The position numbers were made by a program, and so were the translations under genes. Under the pieces are notes generated by a model that was not told the origin of the DNA, ran no database searches, and saw only the letters and a list, made by a program, of their open reading frames with translations. Shown here one piece after another: positions 8,211 to 16,381 of a stretch of DNA of 51,339 nucleotides. Source of the stretch: an uncultured Hyphomicrobiales bacterium (GTDB taxonomy: Bacteria > Pseudomonadota > Alphaproteobacteria > Rhizobiales > Xanthobacteraceae); the NCBI GenBank assembly GCA_903885555.1, contig CAISIV010000190.1:1-51339 (forward strand), written 5' to 3'. Each line of letters opens with the position of its first letter. The first letter of the stretch is position 1.

Positions 8211-9128
8211 ATGAATCCGGCACCCGATATCGCACTTGTGCGCCGCCAGCGCCTGATCGGCATCGGATTGATGTGTCTGACGGTGGCCTTTTTCGCCTGT
8301 CTTGACACCTCGGCGAAATATCTCGGTAACCTGATGGATCCGCTGGAAGTGGCCTGGGCGCGCTACACCAGCGCCTTCGTACTGACGCTGTTCGTGTCGA
8401 ACCCGGTCACGCAGCCCGGCCTCATGAGGACCAGTCGTCCTGTGCTTCAGGTCGTGCGCGCGTCGCTGCTGGTGACCTCGACCGTGCTGAACTTCTTTGC
8501 GCTGCGCTGGCTGCAGCTCGACGAGGCGCTGTCGATTATTTTCACTTATCCCTTCATCGTCGCCATCGTGTCCGGCCCGATCCTCGGTGAGTGGCTGGGC
8601 TGGCGGCGCTGGACCGCGATCGGCGTCGGCTTCTGCGGCGTGCTGCTGATTACGCGGCCCGGCCTCGGCGGCTTCAATCCCGGCGCCGTGCTCTCGCTGG
8701 CCTCGGTGATCTGCTACGGCTTCTATGCGGTGCTGACGCGGGTGGCGTCGCGCACCGACTCCAACCAGACGTCACTGTTCTACAACAACGCGGTCGGTGC
8801 GCTGGTGATGCTGCCGGTCATCCCGTTTGTCTGGACCGCGCCGGCGAACTGGAAAATCGCGGCCCTGCTGGTCGGTATCGGCGCGCTGGGCAGCATCGGC
8901 CACTTTTTCATGATTTCGGCGCACAAACTGGCGCCGGCCTCGGTGCTGTCACCCTTCATCTATACGCAGCTCGTCTGGGTGGTGATCCTGGGCTATCTGG
9001 TGTTCGACCACGTGCCCAACGAACTGACGATGGTGGGCGCGGCCATCGTTATCGGTTCCGGCCTCTACCTGCTCTACCGGGAGCGCCGGGTGGGCAAAAG
9101 CACAACCAGCGAGGCCATCATCGACTAG
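8211..9128 (+). CDS. DMT superfamily (EamA) transporter
   Basis: 305 aa with two EamA repeats of about five helices each. The first begins GIGLMCLTVAFFACLDTSAKYL; the second spans about residues 150-290, with LSLASVICYGFYAVLTRVASR and the closing PFIYTQLVWVVILGYLVFDHVP. I prefer the ATG at 8211, because the 36 upstream codons of the open frame are Arg/Pro-rich and unlike the family. These proteins export metabolites or amino acids; the substrate is not predictable. Divergent from TauE/SafE copy 2. Confidence 0.85.
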   Translation: MNPAPDIALVRRQRLIGIGLMCLTVAFFACLDTSAKYLGNLMDPLEVAWARYTSAFVLTLFVSNPVTQPGLMRTSRPVLQVVRASLLVTSTVLNFFALRWLQLDEALSIIFTYPFIVAIVSGPILGEWLGWRRWTAIGVGFCGVLLITRPGLGGFNPGAVLSLASVICYGFYAVLTRVASRTDSNQTSLFYNNAVGALVMLPVIPFVWTAPANWKIAALLVGIGALGSIGHFFMISAHKLAPASVLSPFIYTQLVWVVILGYLVFDHVPNELTMVGAAIVIGSGLYLLYRERRVGKSTTSEAIID

Positions 9129-9229
9129 CGCATGACCTCGCAAAATCGGGGCCCAGCGACGAAATAAGATCATGTGCAATGAAGGTTGCGGGGGCTTCGG
9201 CATCAAGGCTAAGTTCCCGGCCACAAACA

Positions 9230-9245
9230 GAAACCCGCAGGTTTC
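9230..9245. promoter_or_regulatory. inverted repeat upstream of the E1-alpha operon
   Basis: GAAACC-CGCA-GGTTTC, perfect 6-bp arms, centred 26 bp upstream of the ATG at 9264. It may be an operator for the operon. The rest of the 135-bp gap shows no clear promoter. Confidence 0.3.
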
Positions 9246-9263
9246 GAGACTTCGAGGAAACGC

Positions 9264-10292
9264 ATGTCGACAGCGAAAGACCGGGTGCCGGCCGGTTCCG
9301 GTTTGAACGACGATATCGGCGAGAAAAAGCGTCTGGAGCTCTACCGTTCGCAGGTCCGCCTGCGCGAAGCCGAGCAGCGTGCCTTTGACCTGTTCCTGCA
9401 GAACCTGGTCAAGGGCACCAGCCATCTGTCGCTGGGTCAGGAAGCCATCGCCGCCGGCTTTGCCGAAGCCATGGTCAAGGGCGATCTGTCCTTCTGCACC
9501 TACCGCGGTCATGCCCATACGCTGGCGCGTGGCGTGCCGGTCGAGAAGGTGCTCGGCGAACTCATGCAGCGCGACAATGGCCTGATGCGCGGCAAGGGCG
9601 GCTCGATGCATCTGACGTCGGAAGAGCACGGCGTCATGGGTTCCTACGCCATCATCGGCGCGCATCTGCCGATCGCCTGCGGCGCCGCCTGGCGCGCGCA
9701 GTACAGAGGCGACAAGGACGTGTCGGTCTGCTTCTTCGGCGACGGCACCACGAACATCGGCGCGTTCCACGAGGCGCTGAACTTCGCCGCGGTCTGGAAG
9801 CTGCCGGTCGTGTTCGTCTGCGAAAACAATCTCTACATGGAATACACGCCGATCAAGGATGTCATCCCGATCCCGCAACCGGCCGCGGATCGCGCGTCGG
9901 CCTACGGTCTCGAGCGCATCCTTATCGACGGCAACGACGCCGACATTGTCTATCGCACCGCGCAAAAGGCGTTTGCCCGCGCGCGGGCAGGCGAGGGGCC
10001 ATCATTGATCGAGTGCCTGACCTATCGTCACAGCGGCCACTCGCGTGCCGATCCGGCCAAGTATCGCCCCGAGGGCGAACTTGAAGAGTGGAAGAAGCAC
10101 GATCCGGTCAATGTCTACCGCGAACGTCTCAAGCAGTTCGGCGTGAAAGACGATGTGATCGCAGAGATCGACGCCAGCGTGCGCAAGGAAGTGGACGACG
10201 CCACCGAAGCCTGCAAGGCCGCCGCGCCACCGTCGCTCGATATCATTTTCACCGATGTCTATGCCGACGGCGGCTGGGCATGGCGGAATTAG
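9264..10292 (+). CDS. thiamine-diphosphate-dependent 2-oxo-acid dehydrogenase E1, alpha subunit (PDH/acetoin dehydrogenase type)
   Basis: 342 aa. The diphosphate/Mg-binding motif is FFGDGTTNIGAFHEALNFAA with ENNLYMEYTP downstream (GDG...N). Further family marks are RGHAHTLARGVP, GKGGSMHLTS, IGAHLPIACGAAW and the phosphorylation-loop-like TYRHSGHSRADPAKYR. With the beta subunit at 10353 it decarboxylates a 2-oxo acid (or cleaves acetoin) and passes the acyl group to the lipoyl arm of the E2 at 12950. The sequence alone cannot separate pyruvate from acetoin or another substrate. It is the first gene of an operon that also encodes an aldehyde dehydrogenase and a D-2-hydroxyacid dehydrogenase. 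Confidence 0.88.
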   Translation: MSTAKDRVPAGSGLNDDIGEKKRLELYRSQVRLREAEQRAFDLFLQNLVKGTSHLSLGQEAIAAGFAEAMVKGDLSFCTYRGHAHTLARGVPVEKVLGELMQRDNGLMRGKGGSMHLTSEEHGVMGSYAIIGAHLPIACGAAWRAQYRGDKDVSVCFFGDGTTNIGAFHEALNFAAVWKLPVVFVCENNLYMEYTPIKDVIPIPQPAADRASAYGLERILIDGNDADIVYRTAQKAFARARAGEGPSLIECLTYRHSGHSRADPAKYRPEGELEEWKKHDPVNVYRERLKQFGVKDDVIAEIDASVRKEVDDATEACKAAAPPSLDIIFTDVYADGGWAWRN

Positions 10293-10351
10293 AATCGGCG
10301 GAATTAAAATTAGCGAAACTAGAATTCTCGAAATTGACTGTGAGAAACTGA
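10280..10351 (+). CDS. mini-ORF with pentapeptide-like repeats, overlapping end of E1-alpha
   Basis: A 23-codon frame begins at ATG 10280 inside the E1-alpha 3' end and stops with TGA at 10349-10351, one base before the E1-beta ATG at 10353. It reads M, then AELES, AELKL, AKLEF, SKLTV, then RN: four five-residue units with Leu in the third position. It uses TTA three times, a rare codon in this GC-rich region. E1-beta has only a weak ribosome site of its own, so ribosomes finishing this frame could re-initiate on E1-beta. Whether it is translated is unknown; it could also be a chance by-product of the tandem DNA repeat. Confidence 0.3.
   Translation: MAELESAELKLAKLEFSKLTVRN
10283..10342 (+). 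repeat. four-copy degenerate 15-nt tandem repeat
   Basis: Units begin at 10283 (gcggaattagaatcg), 10298 (gcggaattaaaatta), 10313 (gcgaaactagaattc) and 10328 (tcgaaattgactgtg). The exact 15-nt period and low GC stand out against the surrounding GC-rich sequence. It spans the E1-alpha stop codon and most of the E1-alpha/E1-beta gap. Confidence 0.7.
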
Positions 10352-10352
10352 C

Positions 10353-11333
10353 ATGGCCGAAATCAGCTATCGCGACGCGGTGACCCGCGGCATCGCGCAG
10401 GAAATGTCGCGCGATCCCGACGTCGTGTTTCTCGGCGAGGACGTCGCCAAGCCGGGCGGCTGCTTCAAGGCGACCGTCGGCCTCTATGAACAGTTCGGCG
10501 GCGTTCGCGTGCGCGATACGCCAATCTCCGAGCAGGCCATCCTCGGCGCCGCCATGGGCGCGGCGATGACGGGCCTCAAGCCGATCGCGGAAATCATGTT
10601 CTCGGACTTCATCGCGGTGTGTTTCGACTACATTGCCAATGAATTTCCCAAGAGCCGTTACATGTCGAACGGGCAGACCAAGTGCCCGCTGGTTGTGCGC
10701 ACCGCCAATGGCGCCGGCTCGCGCTTCGGCGCGCAGCACAGTCAGTCGGTCGAGAACTGGTGCATGATGATCCCCGGCCTCAAGGTCGTGGCGCCATCCT
10801 CGCCCATCGATGTGATCGGTCTGATGGCGGCCGCAGTGCGCGATCCGGATCCGGTGATCTTTTTCGAGCACAAGTCGCTGTATAATTCGAAGGGCGAAGT
10901 ACCCGACGGCGAGATCGTCGATACGCTCGGCACCGCCAAGATCCTGCGTGCCGGCAAGGACTGCACCATCGTCGCACTCGCCTTGATGGTGCCGCGCGCC
11001 CTTGAAGCAGCCGAGCGTCTGCGCATCGACTACGGCATCGACTGCGAAGTCGTCGACGTGCGCTCGCTGGTGCCGCTCGACACCAAGACCATTCTCGGCT
11101 CCGTCGCCAAGACGCATCGGTTGTTCACGGTCGAAGAAAATCCGCGGCTGTGCGGCTGGGGCGCGGAAATCGTCTCGATCGTCGCCGATGAAGCTTTCTA
11201 CGATCTCGACGGCCCGCCGGTGCGCATCACGACGCCGCATATCCCACTGCCGGCCGCCGACATCATGGAAGATATCGTGCTGCCGACGCCGCAGCGGATC
11301 GTCGATACGATCCGCCGGAGTTTGGGAAGCTAA
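10353..11333 (+). CDS. 2-oxo-acid dehydrogenase E1, beta subunit
   Basis: 326 aa. Transketolase-like pyrimidine-binding domain (about 4-180) with FLGEDVAKPGGCFKAT, DTPISEQAILGAAMGAAMTG and AEIMFSDFIAVCFDYIANE, followed by the C-terminal transketolase domain (about 195-315) with CEVVDVRSLVPLDTKTI and FTVEENPRLCGWGAEI. The Glu in DTPISE contacts the thiamine ring in this family. It partners the alpha subunit upstream. The ribosome site is weak (gtgagaa); see the mini-ORF at 10280. It is followed by a pair of palindromic repeats before the aldehyde dehydrogenase. Confidence 0.88.
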   Translation: MAEISYRDAVTRGIAQEMSRDPDVVFLGEDVAKPGGCFKATVGLYEQFGGVRVRDTPISEQAILGAAMGAAMTGLKPIAEIMFSDFIAVCFDYIANEFPKSRYMSNGQTKCPLVVRTANGAGSRFGAQHSQSVENWCMMIPGLKVVAPSSPIDVIGLMAAAVRDPDPVIFFEHKSLYNSKGEVPDGEIVDTLGTAKILRAGKDCTIVALALMVPRALEAAERLRIDYGIDCEVVDVRSLVPLDTKTILGSVAKTHRLFTVEENPRLCGWGAEIVSIVADEAFYDLDGPPVRITTPHIPLPAADIMEDIVLPTPQRIVDTIRRSLGS

Positions 11334-11339
11334 GCTTTT

Positions 11340-11451
11340 CCCGGACGCGGCGCGCCACCGCTTGGTGGTGCGCTGCAGACCCGGGATCGTTACAGGTTGA
11401 GAAGGTCCCGGTTCTGCAACGCACCGCTTCGCGCTGCGTCGCGCCCGGGAC
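11340..11451. repeat. family A palindromic repeat, inverted pair
   Basis: Two imperfect palindromes in opposite orientation between E1-beta and the aldehyde dehydrogenase. The first (11340-11385) pairs CCCGG with CCGGG around an inner stem GCGC-g-CCACC/GGTGG-t-GCGC. The second (11405-11451) pairs GTCCCGG with CCGGGAC around ACGCA/TGCGT. Related copies are at 29715-29835 and 33702-33748. Shared core: CCCGG, then TCTGCA, then a CGCACC-type inner stem. Confidence 0.8.
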
Positions 11452-11473
11452 AAGAAGTAAGGGAGCTGCGTTC

Positions 11474-12925
11474 ATGTACGAAAATCTCCTCGCCAATGTT
11501 CCGACCGATCTCTGGATTGGCGGCAAGTGGTGCAAGTCATCCGACAATCAGCGCTTCGACGTCATCGATCCGGCGACCGAAAAGGTCATCGCTTCGGTGG
11601 CGAGCGCCACGGTTGAGGACGCCAAGCGCGCCGTCGACGCCGCGCAGGAAGCGTTCCCGGCCTGGGCCGCCAAGAAGCCGCGCGAGCGCGCTGAAATTCT
11701 GCGCAAGGCCTTCGAGATCATCATGCGCGACGCCGAGCGTTTTGCGAAATTGATCACGCTGGAGAACGGCAAGGCGTTGTCGGATTCGCGCGGCGAAATC
11801 GCCTATGCCGCCGAGTTCTTCCGCTGGTACGCCGAGGAAGCCGTCCGTAATATCGGTCACATCTCGATGGCGCCGGCGACCGGCGCGCGCATCGTCGCGC
11901 AGCACAAGCCCGCGGGCATTGCCGTGCTGGTGACGCCGTGGAATTTCCCCGCCGCGATGGCGACCCGCAAGATCGGCCCCGCATTGGCTGCCGGCTGTCC
12001 GGTGGTGCTCAAGCCCGCCTCCGATACGCCGCTCACGATGCTGGCGCTGATGCCGGCGCTGGAAGAGGCTGGCGTGCCGCCCGGCGTCGTCAATGTCGTG
12101 CCGTCGCGCCGCTCCGGCCCGGTGGTCAGCGCCATGCTGCACGATCCGCGCGTGCGCGTGCTGTCGTTTACCGGCTCGACCGAAGTCGGCCGCAAGCTGC
12201 TGCACGAAGCCGCCGACAACATCATCAAGCCGTCGATGGAATTGGGTGGCAACGCGCCGTTCATCGTGTTCGAGGACGCCGATATCGATGCGGCGGTCGA
12301 CGGCGCCATGATCGCGAAAATGCGCAACATGGGCGAGGCCTGCACCGCGGCCAACCGTTTCTACGTGCACGACAAGGTGCACGACGAATTCGCCAAGAAG
12401 CTCACCGGCAAGATGGCCGCGCTCAAGGTCGGCAACGGCCTCGACGACGGCGTCAGCGTCGGTCCGCTCGTCAACAAGGAAGGCCGCGACAAGGTCATTG
12501 AACTGGTCGACGACGCCGTCGCCAAGGGCGCCAAGGTGCTGACCGGTGGCAAGACGCCGACGGGCCCTGGCTACTTCTATCCGGCGACCGTCATCACCAA
12601 CGTGTCCAACGACGCCAAGATGCTGAACGAGGAAATCTTTGGGCCGGTGGCGTCGATCCAGACCTTCAAGACCGAAGACGAGGCAATCACACGCGCCAAC
12701 GACACCGAATACGGTCTCGTGGCCTATCTCTATACGAAGGACCTGTCGCGCGGCATGCGCGTGTCGGAGAAACTCGACTTCGGCATGATCGGTCTCAATC
12801 GCGGTCTGGTGTCGGACCCGGCGGCGCCGTTCGGCGGCACCAAGCAGTCCGGCCTCGGGCGCGAAGGCGCGCAAGAGGGCATGAAGGAATTCCAAGAAAC
12901 GCAATACGTGTCGGTGATCTGGTAG
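11474..12925 (+). CDS. NAD(P)-dependent aldehyde dehydrogenase, succinate-semialdehyde dehydrogenase-like
   Basis: 483 aa, full length for the ALDH family. Motifs: VTPWNFPAAMATRKIGPALAAG (Rossmann entry), LKPASDTPL (cofactor lysine), FTGSTEVGRKL, SMELGGNAPFIV with the general base Glu256, and MGEACTAANRF with the catalytic Cys290. Overall it resembles GabD (succinate-semialdehyde dehydrogenase) more than betaine-aldehyde enzymes, but the natural aldehyde is unknown. It lies between the E1 and E2 genes of the same operon, suggesting it oxidises an aldehyde made in, or feeding, that pathway. Palindromic repeats sit just upstream. Confidence 0.88.
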   Translation: MYENLLANVPTDLWIGGKWCKSSDNQRFDVIDPATEKVIASVASATVEDAKRAVDAAQEAFPAWAAKKPRERAEILRKAFEIIMRDAERFAKLITLENGKALSDSRGEIAYAAEFFRWYAEEAVRNIGHISMAPATGARIVAQHKPAGIAVLVTPWNFPAAMATRKIGPALAAGCPVVLKPASDTPLTMLALMPALEEAGVPPGVVNVVPSRRSGPVVSAMLHDPRVRVLSFTGSTEVGRKLLHEAADNIIKPSMELGGNAPFIVFEDADIDAAVDGAMIAKMRNMGEACTAANRFYVHDKVHDEFAKKLTGKMAALKVGNGLDDGVSVGPLVNKEGRDKVIELVDDAVAKGAKVLTGGKTPTGPGYFYPATVITNVSNDAKMLNEEIFGPVASIQTFKTEDEAITRANDTEYGLVAYLYTKDLSRGMRVSEKLDFGMIGLNRGLVSDPAAPFGGTKQSGLGREGAQEGMKEFQETQYVSVIW

Positions 12926-12949
12926 ACGCCGGACGATAAGGGGAAGCGC

Positions 12950-14260
12950 GTGGACGTATTGATGCCGCAACTCGGCGAAACGGTCGCCGAGGGTAAGATC
13001 GTAAAATGGTTCAAGGCTGCCGGCGACGCGGTGAAGCCGGGCGACAACCTGTTCGAGATCGAAACCGACAAGACGTCGATGGAAGTGCCGGCAACGTTTG
13101 GCGGCACGCTAGCGGCGATCGCTTTCGGCGTTGGCGAGACGGCGAAAGTGGGCGCCGTGGTGGCGCAGATTCTGGCCGCGGGCGAGACCGCGTCGGCAGT
13201 GGCGCCGAAAGCCACCGCATCTGCAGCGCCGCAAGCCGCTGTTGCCAAGCCTGCTGCGCCGGCGGCCGCTCCTGTTGCTGCTGCCGTCGCTTCCGCGCCA
13301 GTCAAGATGGACCCGTGGCAGGAAGTGCGTTCGCCCGCGCGTAACTTCGGGCCTGCCAAAATGGCGAGCGGCACCTTCATCACGCCGCTGGCGCGCCGTC
13401 TGGCATCCGAACGCGGCATCGATCTGTCGCGCGTATCTGGCTCCGGTCCGCACGGCCGCGTTGTTGCCAGCGATATCGAAAACGCTGCGCCGCCCGCCGC
13501 CAGCATGGCGACCGGCGCCAGCGCCGCGCAGGTCAAGGCGCTCTATGATGGCATCGCCTACGAGGAAGTGCCGCTCGACGGCATGCGCGCGACCATCGCC
13601 AAGCGGCTCATCGAAGCCAAGCAGACCGTTCCGCATTTCTATCTGACCGGCGACATCGAAATTGGCCGGTTGATGGCGATGCGCGAGGAAGCCAATGCCG
13701 CCGCGCCGAAAGGCAAAGACGGCACGCCGGCCTTCAAGCTGTCGCTCAACGACTTCATCATCAAGGCCTGGGCCGCGGCCTTGCAGCGCATTCCCGCCGC
13801 CAACGCGGTGTGGGCGGGCGACCGTATCCTGCGCTTCAAGAGCTCGGATATCGGCGTTGCCGTGGCGCTCGAGGGTGGCCTGATCACGCCGGTGATCCGA
13901 AACGCCGAATCCAAATCGCTGACCGCCATCTCGTCGGAAATCCGCGATCTGGCCGACCGCGCCCGCGCCAAGAAGCTCAAGGCCAATGAATATCAGGGCG
14001 GCGCCAGCGCCATCTCGAACCTCGGCATGTACGGCGTGCGCGAATTCGCCGCCATCATCAATCCGCCGCACGCCACCATCCTCGCGGTTGGCGCCTCGCG
14101 CCGCGCTCCGGTCGAGGCAGCCGACGGCAGCGTCAAGTTCGTGAGCATGATGACTGTCACAGTGTCGTGCGACCATCGCGTCGTCGACGGCGCGCTTGGC
14201 GCCGAACTGCTGGCGGCCTTCAAGAGTTTTGTCGAAGCGCCGGTCACCGCATTGCTTTAA
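12950..14260 (+). CDS. dihydrolipoamide acyltransferase (E2) of the 2-oxo-acid dehydrogenase complex
   Basis: 436 aa from a GTG start that places the first beta-strand VDVLMPQLGETVAEG exactly as in lipoyl domains. One lipoyl domain (about 1-78) has ETDKTSMEV, so Lys41 carries lipoate. An Ala/Pro linker follows, then the peripheral-subunit-binding domain (about 140-175, TPLARRLASERGIDLSRVSG) and the catalytic acyltransferase domain (about 205-436) ending with SCDHRVVDGA, where His409 and Asp413 are catalytic. It accepts the acyl group from E1 (9264/10353) and transfers it to CoA. No dihydrolipoamide dehydrogenase (E3) gene is present nearby, so E3 must be supplied from another locus. Confidence 0.9.
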   Translation: MDVLMPQLGETVAEGKIVKWFKAAGDAVKPGDNLFEIETDKTSMEVPATFGGTLAAIAFGVGETAKVGAVVAQILAAGETASAVAPKATASAAPQAAVAKPAAPAAAPVAAAVASAPVKMDPWQEVRSPARNFGPAKMASGTFITPLARRLASERGIDLSRVSGSGPHGRVVASDIENAAPPAASMATGASAAQVKALYDGIAYEEVPLDGMRATIAKRLIEAKQTVPHFYLTGDIEIGRLMAMREEANAAAPKGKDGTPAFKLSLNDFIIKAWAAALQRIPAANAVWAGDRILRFKSSDIGVAVALEGGLITPVIRNAESKSLTAISSEIRDLADRARAKKLKANEYQGGASAISNLGMYGVREFAAIINPPHATILAVGASRRAPVEAADGSVKFVSMMTVTVSCDHRVVDGALGAELLAAFKSFVEAPVTALL

Positions 14261-14273
14261 AGGGAGATTGATC

Positions 14274-15248
14274 ATGGCTGGCGAAAAGCCGGACGTCCTG
14301 CTGGTAGGGGCGCGCAAGCCGGTGCTGCTTAACGGGCTCGAGCCCAAGGTCAATCTGCACGATTATCTCGGCGCCAAGGACAAGGACGCCTTTGTCGCGT
14401 CGGTGGCCGATAAAATCCGCGCCATCGCTATCGCCTATACGGCGAACAAGGTCGATGCCGCTTTCATGCAGAAGTTCCCCAAGCTCGAGCAGATCTCGAG
14501 CTTCGGCGTCGGTTACGATCACATCGACGCCAAATGGGCCGGCGAGAACGGCATCATCGTCACCAACACGCCGGAAGTTCTGAACGAGGAAGTGGCCGAC
14601 ACCGCGCTTGGCCTGCTGCTCTGCACCGTGCGCGAATTCCCGCAGGCCGACCGCTATCTGCGCGCCGGCAAGTGGGTCAGCGCGCAATATCCGCTCGCCA
14701 AGGCGACGCTGCGCAACCGCACCGTCGGCATTGTCGGCATGGGCCGTATCGGCAAGGCCATCGCCAAGCGCCTCGACGCTTTTGGCGTGCCGGTCGTCTA
14801 CCACAGCCGCAATCCGCAATCGGTCGAGTATCAGTATTATCCGAAGCTCATCGACATGGCGCGCGATGTCGACACGCTGATGGTCATCGTGCCGGGCGGC
14901 GCCTCGACCAAGAATCTGATCAATGCCGAGATACTCAAGGCGCTCGGGCCACAGGGCATCGTCATAAACATGGCGCGCGGTTCTGTGATCGACGAGCCGG
15001 CTTTGATCGAAGCGCTGAAGAACCGCACCATCTATTCCGCCGGCCTCGACGTCTTCGTCAAGGAACCGGAAGTGCCGAAGGAACTGATGGAGATGGACCA
15101 CGTCGTACTGTTCCCGCATCTCGGTTCCTCGACCGAGGTGACGCGCGCGGCGATGGATCAGCTTGTCGTCGACAACATCCTGGCCTGGGCGGCCGGCAAG
15201 GCGCCTTTAACGCCGGTTCCTGAAACGCCTTACCCGCCGAAGCGTTAG
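14274..15248 (+). CDS. D-isomer-specific 2-hydroxyacid dehydrogenase
   Basis: 324 aa from the ATG at 14274, preceded by AAAGGGAG. N- and C-terminal catalytic halves flank a Rossmann domain with VGIVGMGRIGKAIAKRLDAF. The family's catalytic residues are visible: Arg in NMARGSVIDEPAL, Glu in the DVFVKEPEVP region and His in FPHLGSSTEV. The closest flavour is glyoxylate/hydroxypyruvate reductase, which reduces 2-oxo acids with NAD(P)H. In this operon it may interconvert a 2-hydroxy acid and the 2-oxo acid used by the E1/E2 complex. Only 13 bp follow the E2 stop. Confidence 0.87.
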   Translation: MAGEKPDVLLVGARKPVLLNGLEPKVNLHDYLGAKDKDAFVASVADKIRAIAIAYTANKVDAAFMQKFPKLEQISSFGVGYDHIDAKWAGENGIIVTNTPEVLNEEVADTALGLLLCTVREFPQADRYLRAGKWVSAQYPLAKATLRNRTVGIVGMGRIGKAIAKRLDAFGVPVVYHSRNPQSVEYQYYPKLIDMARDVDTLMVIVPGGASTKNLINAEILKALGPQGIVINMARGSVIDEPALIEALKNRTIYSAGLDVFVKEPEVPKELMEMDHVVLFPHLGSSTEVTRAAMDQLVVDNILAWAAGKAPLTPVPETPYPPKR

Positions 15249-15253
15249 TCTGC

Positions 15254-15682
15254 ATGCGATATGGAATTGTGCTGATCGCCTTGGCCGCTTGCCTGACAAG
15301 TCCGGCTCACGCCTATGATTTCGAACCGGTGAAGCCGCTCGATACCAAAGACGTCGAGCCCTCGATGATGGACGACGTCTACGGCGCCTGGGAAATCCGC
15401 GACAAAAGCGGCAAGAAGCGTTGCCGGATTACGCTGTCGAAGGAACTGACCATCGGCGGCAGCCAGATCGACATCGCGCCGGGTTGCGACAAAACGTTCC
15501 CGATCATGGCCGATATTTCGGCATGGCGTTTGCTGGAAGGTTGGGGGATCGATCTGGTCGACCCGTTGCGCAAGATACGTATCCGGTTCACCACGCCGGA
15601 CAACCGCTACGTCGCGTTCGGCGATAAAAAGGACATCGGCGCCATCGACGAATTGCTCAAGGTTCAGGACAAGAAGAAATGA
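15254..15682 (+). CDS. exported AprI/Inh (Omp19-like) family protein
   Basis: 142 aa with a signal peptide (about 1-20, ending SPAHA). The rest is a single Inh-type eight-stranded barrel: YGAWEIRDKSGKKRCRITL, a second conserved Cys in IAPGCDKTF, and the closing WRLLEGWGIDLVDP. Two cysteines placed this way form the disulfide of the Inh metalloprotease inhibitors and Brucella Omp19. There is no lipobox, so it is probably periplasmic. It starts 5 bp after the hydroxyacid dehydrogenase stop and overlaps the next, related gene by 4 bp. Confidence 0.75.
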   Translation: MRYGIVLIALAACLTSPAHAYDFEPVKPLDTKDVEPSMMDDVYGAWEIRDKSGKKRCRITLSKELTIGGSQIDIAPGCDKTFPIMADISAWRLLEGWGIDLVDPLRKIRIRFTTPDNRYVAFGDKKDIGAIDELLKVQDKKK

Positions 15683-16362
15683 GCTTTGCCCGCATCATCG
15701 CCTGTGTAGTGGCCGCGTTCATCGCCGGCCCGGCGATGGCGCAGACTGCCATGAGCGATTCCGGCAAGGCGCTGCTCGGCACCTGGGAATTCTCCAACGC
15801 CGACCGCGACAAGATCTGCCAGGCGACCTTCAAGCCCGACGCCACCAAAGTTGGCTTCAAGGTCGAGTTCGACGCCGATTGCGCCGGTAAGTTCTCGCTG
15901 GTCAACGACGTCGCCGGCTGGACTTTCCCCGAAGGCGATCTGCTGCGGCTGGTCGATCCGCAGGGCAAGACACTGGTCGAGTTCAGCGAAGTCGAAAGCG
16001 GTATCTATGAAGCGCCGACGCCCGGCGTCGGTGTGCTGTTCCTGCAGAATGCCGCGGCCGTTGGCCCGCCGCCGAAACCGATGGAGCAGGTCGCCGGGGA
16101 GTGGTCTCTCATGCGCCGCGGCGCGCCGGTTTGCGGCCTGACGCTGTCGGCGTCGCCTGCCAAAGACGGTTTCACCCTGATCGTGAAGCCCGGCTGCGAT
16201 GCAGCGATCACGCGGCTTAATTTCACGCAATGGCGGCTCGATCGCGACGAGCTGACGCTGGTACCGGCGCGCGGTAATCCATGGCGTTTCGAGGAGGGCG
16301 ACGCAGGGACTTGGCGCCGCACGCCGGAGACCGCCGATCAATTCATGCTGGTCAAGCAGTAG
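15679..16362 (+). CDS. exported protein with two AprI/Inh domains
   Basis: 227 aa, signal peptide about 1-21 (ending GPAMA). Two Inh domains follow. Domain 1 (about 33-125) has LLGTWEFSNADRDKICQATF, a second Cys in DADCAGKFSL and GWTFPEGDLLRLVDP. Domain 2 (about 135-227) has VAGEWSLMRRGAPVCGLTL, KPGCDAAITRLN and WRLDRDELTLV. Each keeps the cysteine pair. Such proteins inhibit metalloproteases or act as periplasmic/outer-membrane shields; no target protease is encoded nearby. ATGA overlap with the single-domain gene before it suggests the two are made together and arose by duplication. Confidence 0.75.
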   Translation: MSFARIIACVVAAFIAGPAMAQTAMSDSGKALLGTWEFSNADRDKICQATFKPDATKVGFKVEFDADCAGKFSLVNDVAGWTFPEGDLLRLVDPQGKTLVEFSEVESGIYEAPTPGVGVLFLQNAAAVGPPPKPMEQVAGEWSLMRRGAPVCGLTLSASPAKDGFTLIVKPGCDAAITRLNFTQWRLDRDELTLVPARGNPWRFEEGDAGTWRRTPETADQFMLVKQ

Positions 16363-16381
16363 CATGCGGTCAGGGGTCGTG

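Noticed and set aside
10002-12970. Two long minus-strand frames opposite E1-beta and the aldehyde dehydrogenase
   Set aside because: Both are antisense shadows with low-complexity Arg/Asp/His composition; the plus-strand genes show complete catalytic motifs.
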